From Bradyrhizobium archetypum (GTDB taxonomy: Bacteria > Pseudomonadota > Alphaproteobacteria > Rhizobiales > Xanthobacteraceae): a stretch of DNA of 64,000 nucleotides. Numbering within the stretch: the stretch's first letter is position 1; the number at the start of each line of letters is the position of its first letter. The notes under the pieces are model-generated. The model had not been told where the DNA came from, ran no database searches, and saw only the letters and a program-made list of their open reading frames with translations. This document shows positions 62,783-64,000 of the stretch, one piece after another. The position numbers and the translations under genes were made by a program. The stretch spans positions 558,001 through 622,000 of the forward strand of contig NZ_JAAVLW010000001.1 in the NCBI RefSeq assembly GCF_013114835.1. Reading direction: 5' to 3'.

Positions 62783-64000
62783 TTATTCCAGCCAGATCCC
62801 GGAGACGTCCACCACCCCGCTGTACATCTTGGGCAAGCCCTTTAGCTTGGCGCTCGACAGCGCGTAATACGTGTTCTGGAATGTCCAGAACCAGATCGCT
62901 TCCTTGTTGATGATACGGCTGATTGCGCAATAGTCCTCGATGCGCTTGTTCTGGTCGGCGGTGACGCGCGCGCGCTCGAGCAGCTTGTCGAGTTCGGGAT
63001 TGGAATAATTGGCGAGCGCAACCGGGCTGCCGGTACGGAAATTGGCATACATCTGAATGTCAGGATCGGCGAGATCGATGATTCGCCAGGGCGTCAGTTG
63101 AAACTGGCGCATGAAGGCACGCGGCGGAATGGTGGCCTGATCGACCTGCTCTATCTCCATGGTGGCACCAGCCCGCTTCCAGAACTGTTGCAACACCTGG
63201 CCAACGGTGCGTCCACGCGGCGTTGCCGTGACGAGCATCTTGAATTCGACGGGCTTACCATATTCCTTGATCAGCGCCTTGGCCTTTTCCAGGTCCTCGG
63301 GAAGCGCACCATCGTCCTTGCATTTGACCCAGGAGCCGTCGCCGTAAGGGTTGCTGGCAGGTCTTGCAAGACCATTGGTGATCGCTTGAGACATCTTCTT
63401 GCGGTCGAGCGCCATCACCAGCGCCTGGCGAACACGCACGTCGTCGAACGGTGCGACCTTGGTGTTGAAGGCATAGACCTGCGCGCCGGACCCAACATAG
63501 GTGTGCACGGCCAATTTCGGGTCCTTCTGCGCCTTTATGATATTGTCGGCGTCGTATTCATCGTCCCAAATGATGTCGGCCTCACCCGATTGCAGGCTGG
63601 CGAAGCGCGACTGCGCGTCCGGCAGCGGCTTCAATGTGATACGGTCGAGATAGGGCCGGCCCTTGTTCCAATAGTCGGGATTTTTCTCAAGCACCATGCG
63701 GTCGCCCGCACTCCATGACTTCAGGATATAGGGACCGGTGCCAACGGGATTGCGGTTGTAGTCATCGCCCTTGGTCTTCCACGCGGTTGGCGATTGCACT
63801 GAATTGTTGGCGCTTGCAAAGCTCACAAGCGCCGGCATGTTTACCTGTGGATCATTCAGGTTGTAGACCACCGTCAGCTCGTCGGGCGCCTGCACGTTGT
63901 TGACATAGGCGATGTAAAAGGCGCAGCGGCATTTGTTGGCAGGGTCTTTCTGCCGATCGAAATTTTCCTTGACCGCTTGGGCGTTGAAAGGCGTGCCGTC
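62783..64000 (-). CDS. ABC transporter solute-binding protein, family 5 (partial, N-terminus outside window)
   Basis: The frame is open to the window edge. The visible part has about 405 residues, beginning DGTPFNAQAVKENFDRQ, the conserved SBP_bac_5 motif, and ending VDVSGIWLE. Other family features: NPVGTGPYILKSWSAGDRMV, FDDVRVRQALVMALDRKKMS and FWTFQNTYYALSSAKLKGL. Class includes DppA, NikA and opine/glutathione receptors; the ligand is not clear. It is the first visible gene of the operon. Codons at the very edge are complete, but signal peptide and true start are missing. Confidence 0.92.
   Translation of the reverse strand, partial: DGTPFNAQAVKENFDRQKDPANKCRCAFYIAYVNNVQAPDELTVVYNLNDPQVNMPALVSFASANNSVQSPTAWKTKGDDYNRNPVGTGPYILKSWSAGDRMVLEKNPDYWNKGRPYLDRITLKPLPDAQSRFASLQSGEADIIWDDEYDADNIIKAQKDPKLAVHTYVGSGAQVYAFNTKVAPFDDVRVRQALVMALDRKKMSQAITNGLARPASNPYGDGSWVKCKDDGALPEDLEKAKALIKEYGKPVEFKMLVTATPRGRTVGQVLQQFWKRAGATMEIEQVDQATIPPRAFMRQFQLTPWRIIDLADPDIQMYANFRTGSPVALANYSNPELDKLLERARVTADQNKRIEDYCAISRIINKEAIWFWTFQNTYYALSSAKLKGLPKMYSGVVDVSGIWLE

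Overview
The window is GC-rich chromosomal DNA from an alphaproteobacterium, most likely Bradyrhizobium or a close relative (Rhodopseudomonas/Nitrobacteraceae). This rests on the protein families, on many short ATGA/GTGA-coupled operons, and on several kinds of palindromic intergenic repeat that I recognise from bradyrhizobial genomes. No database search was run. I see no rRNA, tRNA, CRISPR array, integrase or insertion sequence. The window is mostly nutrient uptake and catabolism, with almost no housekeeping genes.

Layout. 0-1.8 kb: end of a Spy/LTXXQ-type gene, a c-type cytochrome and two related small secreted proteins. 1.9-10.5 kb: one minus-strand catabolic locus (NMT1/THI5-type ABC transporter, enolase-superfamily enzyme, Gfo/Idh/MocA oxidoreductase, DUF993 aldolase-like protein, AP-endonuclease-type TIM barrel) headed by a TetR regulator. 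10.7-12.9 kb: a Glu/Leu-type dehydrogenase coupled to a two-module VOC protein. 13-17.6 kb: two PfkB sugar kinases, a decayed TRAP solute-binding gene, a ferredoxin-reductase-like flavoprotein and an enoyl-CoA hydratase. 17.7-23.3 kb: a sugar-acid oxidation set (uronate-dehydrogenase-like, SMP-30 lactonase, IlvD/Edd dehydratase, aldehyde dehydrogenase). 23.5-26.4 kb: an AceE/MdeB-like transketolase-fold enzyme divergent from an Lrp/AsnC regulator. 26.4-30.5 kb: a repeat-rich gap, an anchored DJ-1/PfpI protein, a DMT exporter and an aldo/keto reductase.

30.6-43 kb is the most interesting block. A minus-strand operon encodes a Urt-type ABC importer (urtABCDE), followed by formamidase (fmdA), FmdB and aliphatic amidase (amiE). 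This makes a complete short-amide/urea uptake and ammonia-release module. Divergent from it is a very large hybrid histidine kinase whose N-terminal third is an NCS1-like permease domain, translationally coupled to a LuxR-type response regulator. In front of urtD a 57-bp unit is duplicated in tandem and creates two identical 17-codon leader ORFs.

43-47 kb: nitrate-type ABC transporter (nrtA, nrtB, nrtD) with a single-domain haemoglobin at its end and a good sigma-54 promoter in front. 47-51 kb: intradiol dioxygenase, serine beta-lactamase-like hydrolase and an HWE-family sensor kinase. 51-54 kb: a complete TRAP transporter. 54.8-58.9 kb: XRE regulator, enoyl-CoA hydratase, isopropylmalate/tartrate-dehydrogenase-family enzyme and zinc alcohol dehydrogenase. 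59-64 kb: a dipeptide-type ABC importer (F, D, C, B and a solute-binding protein cut by the window end).
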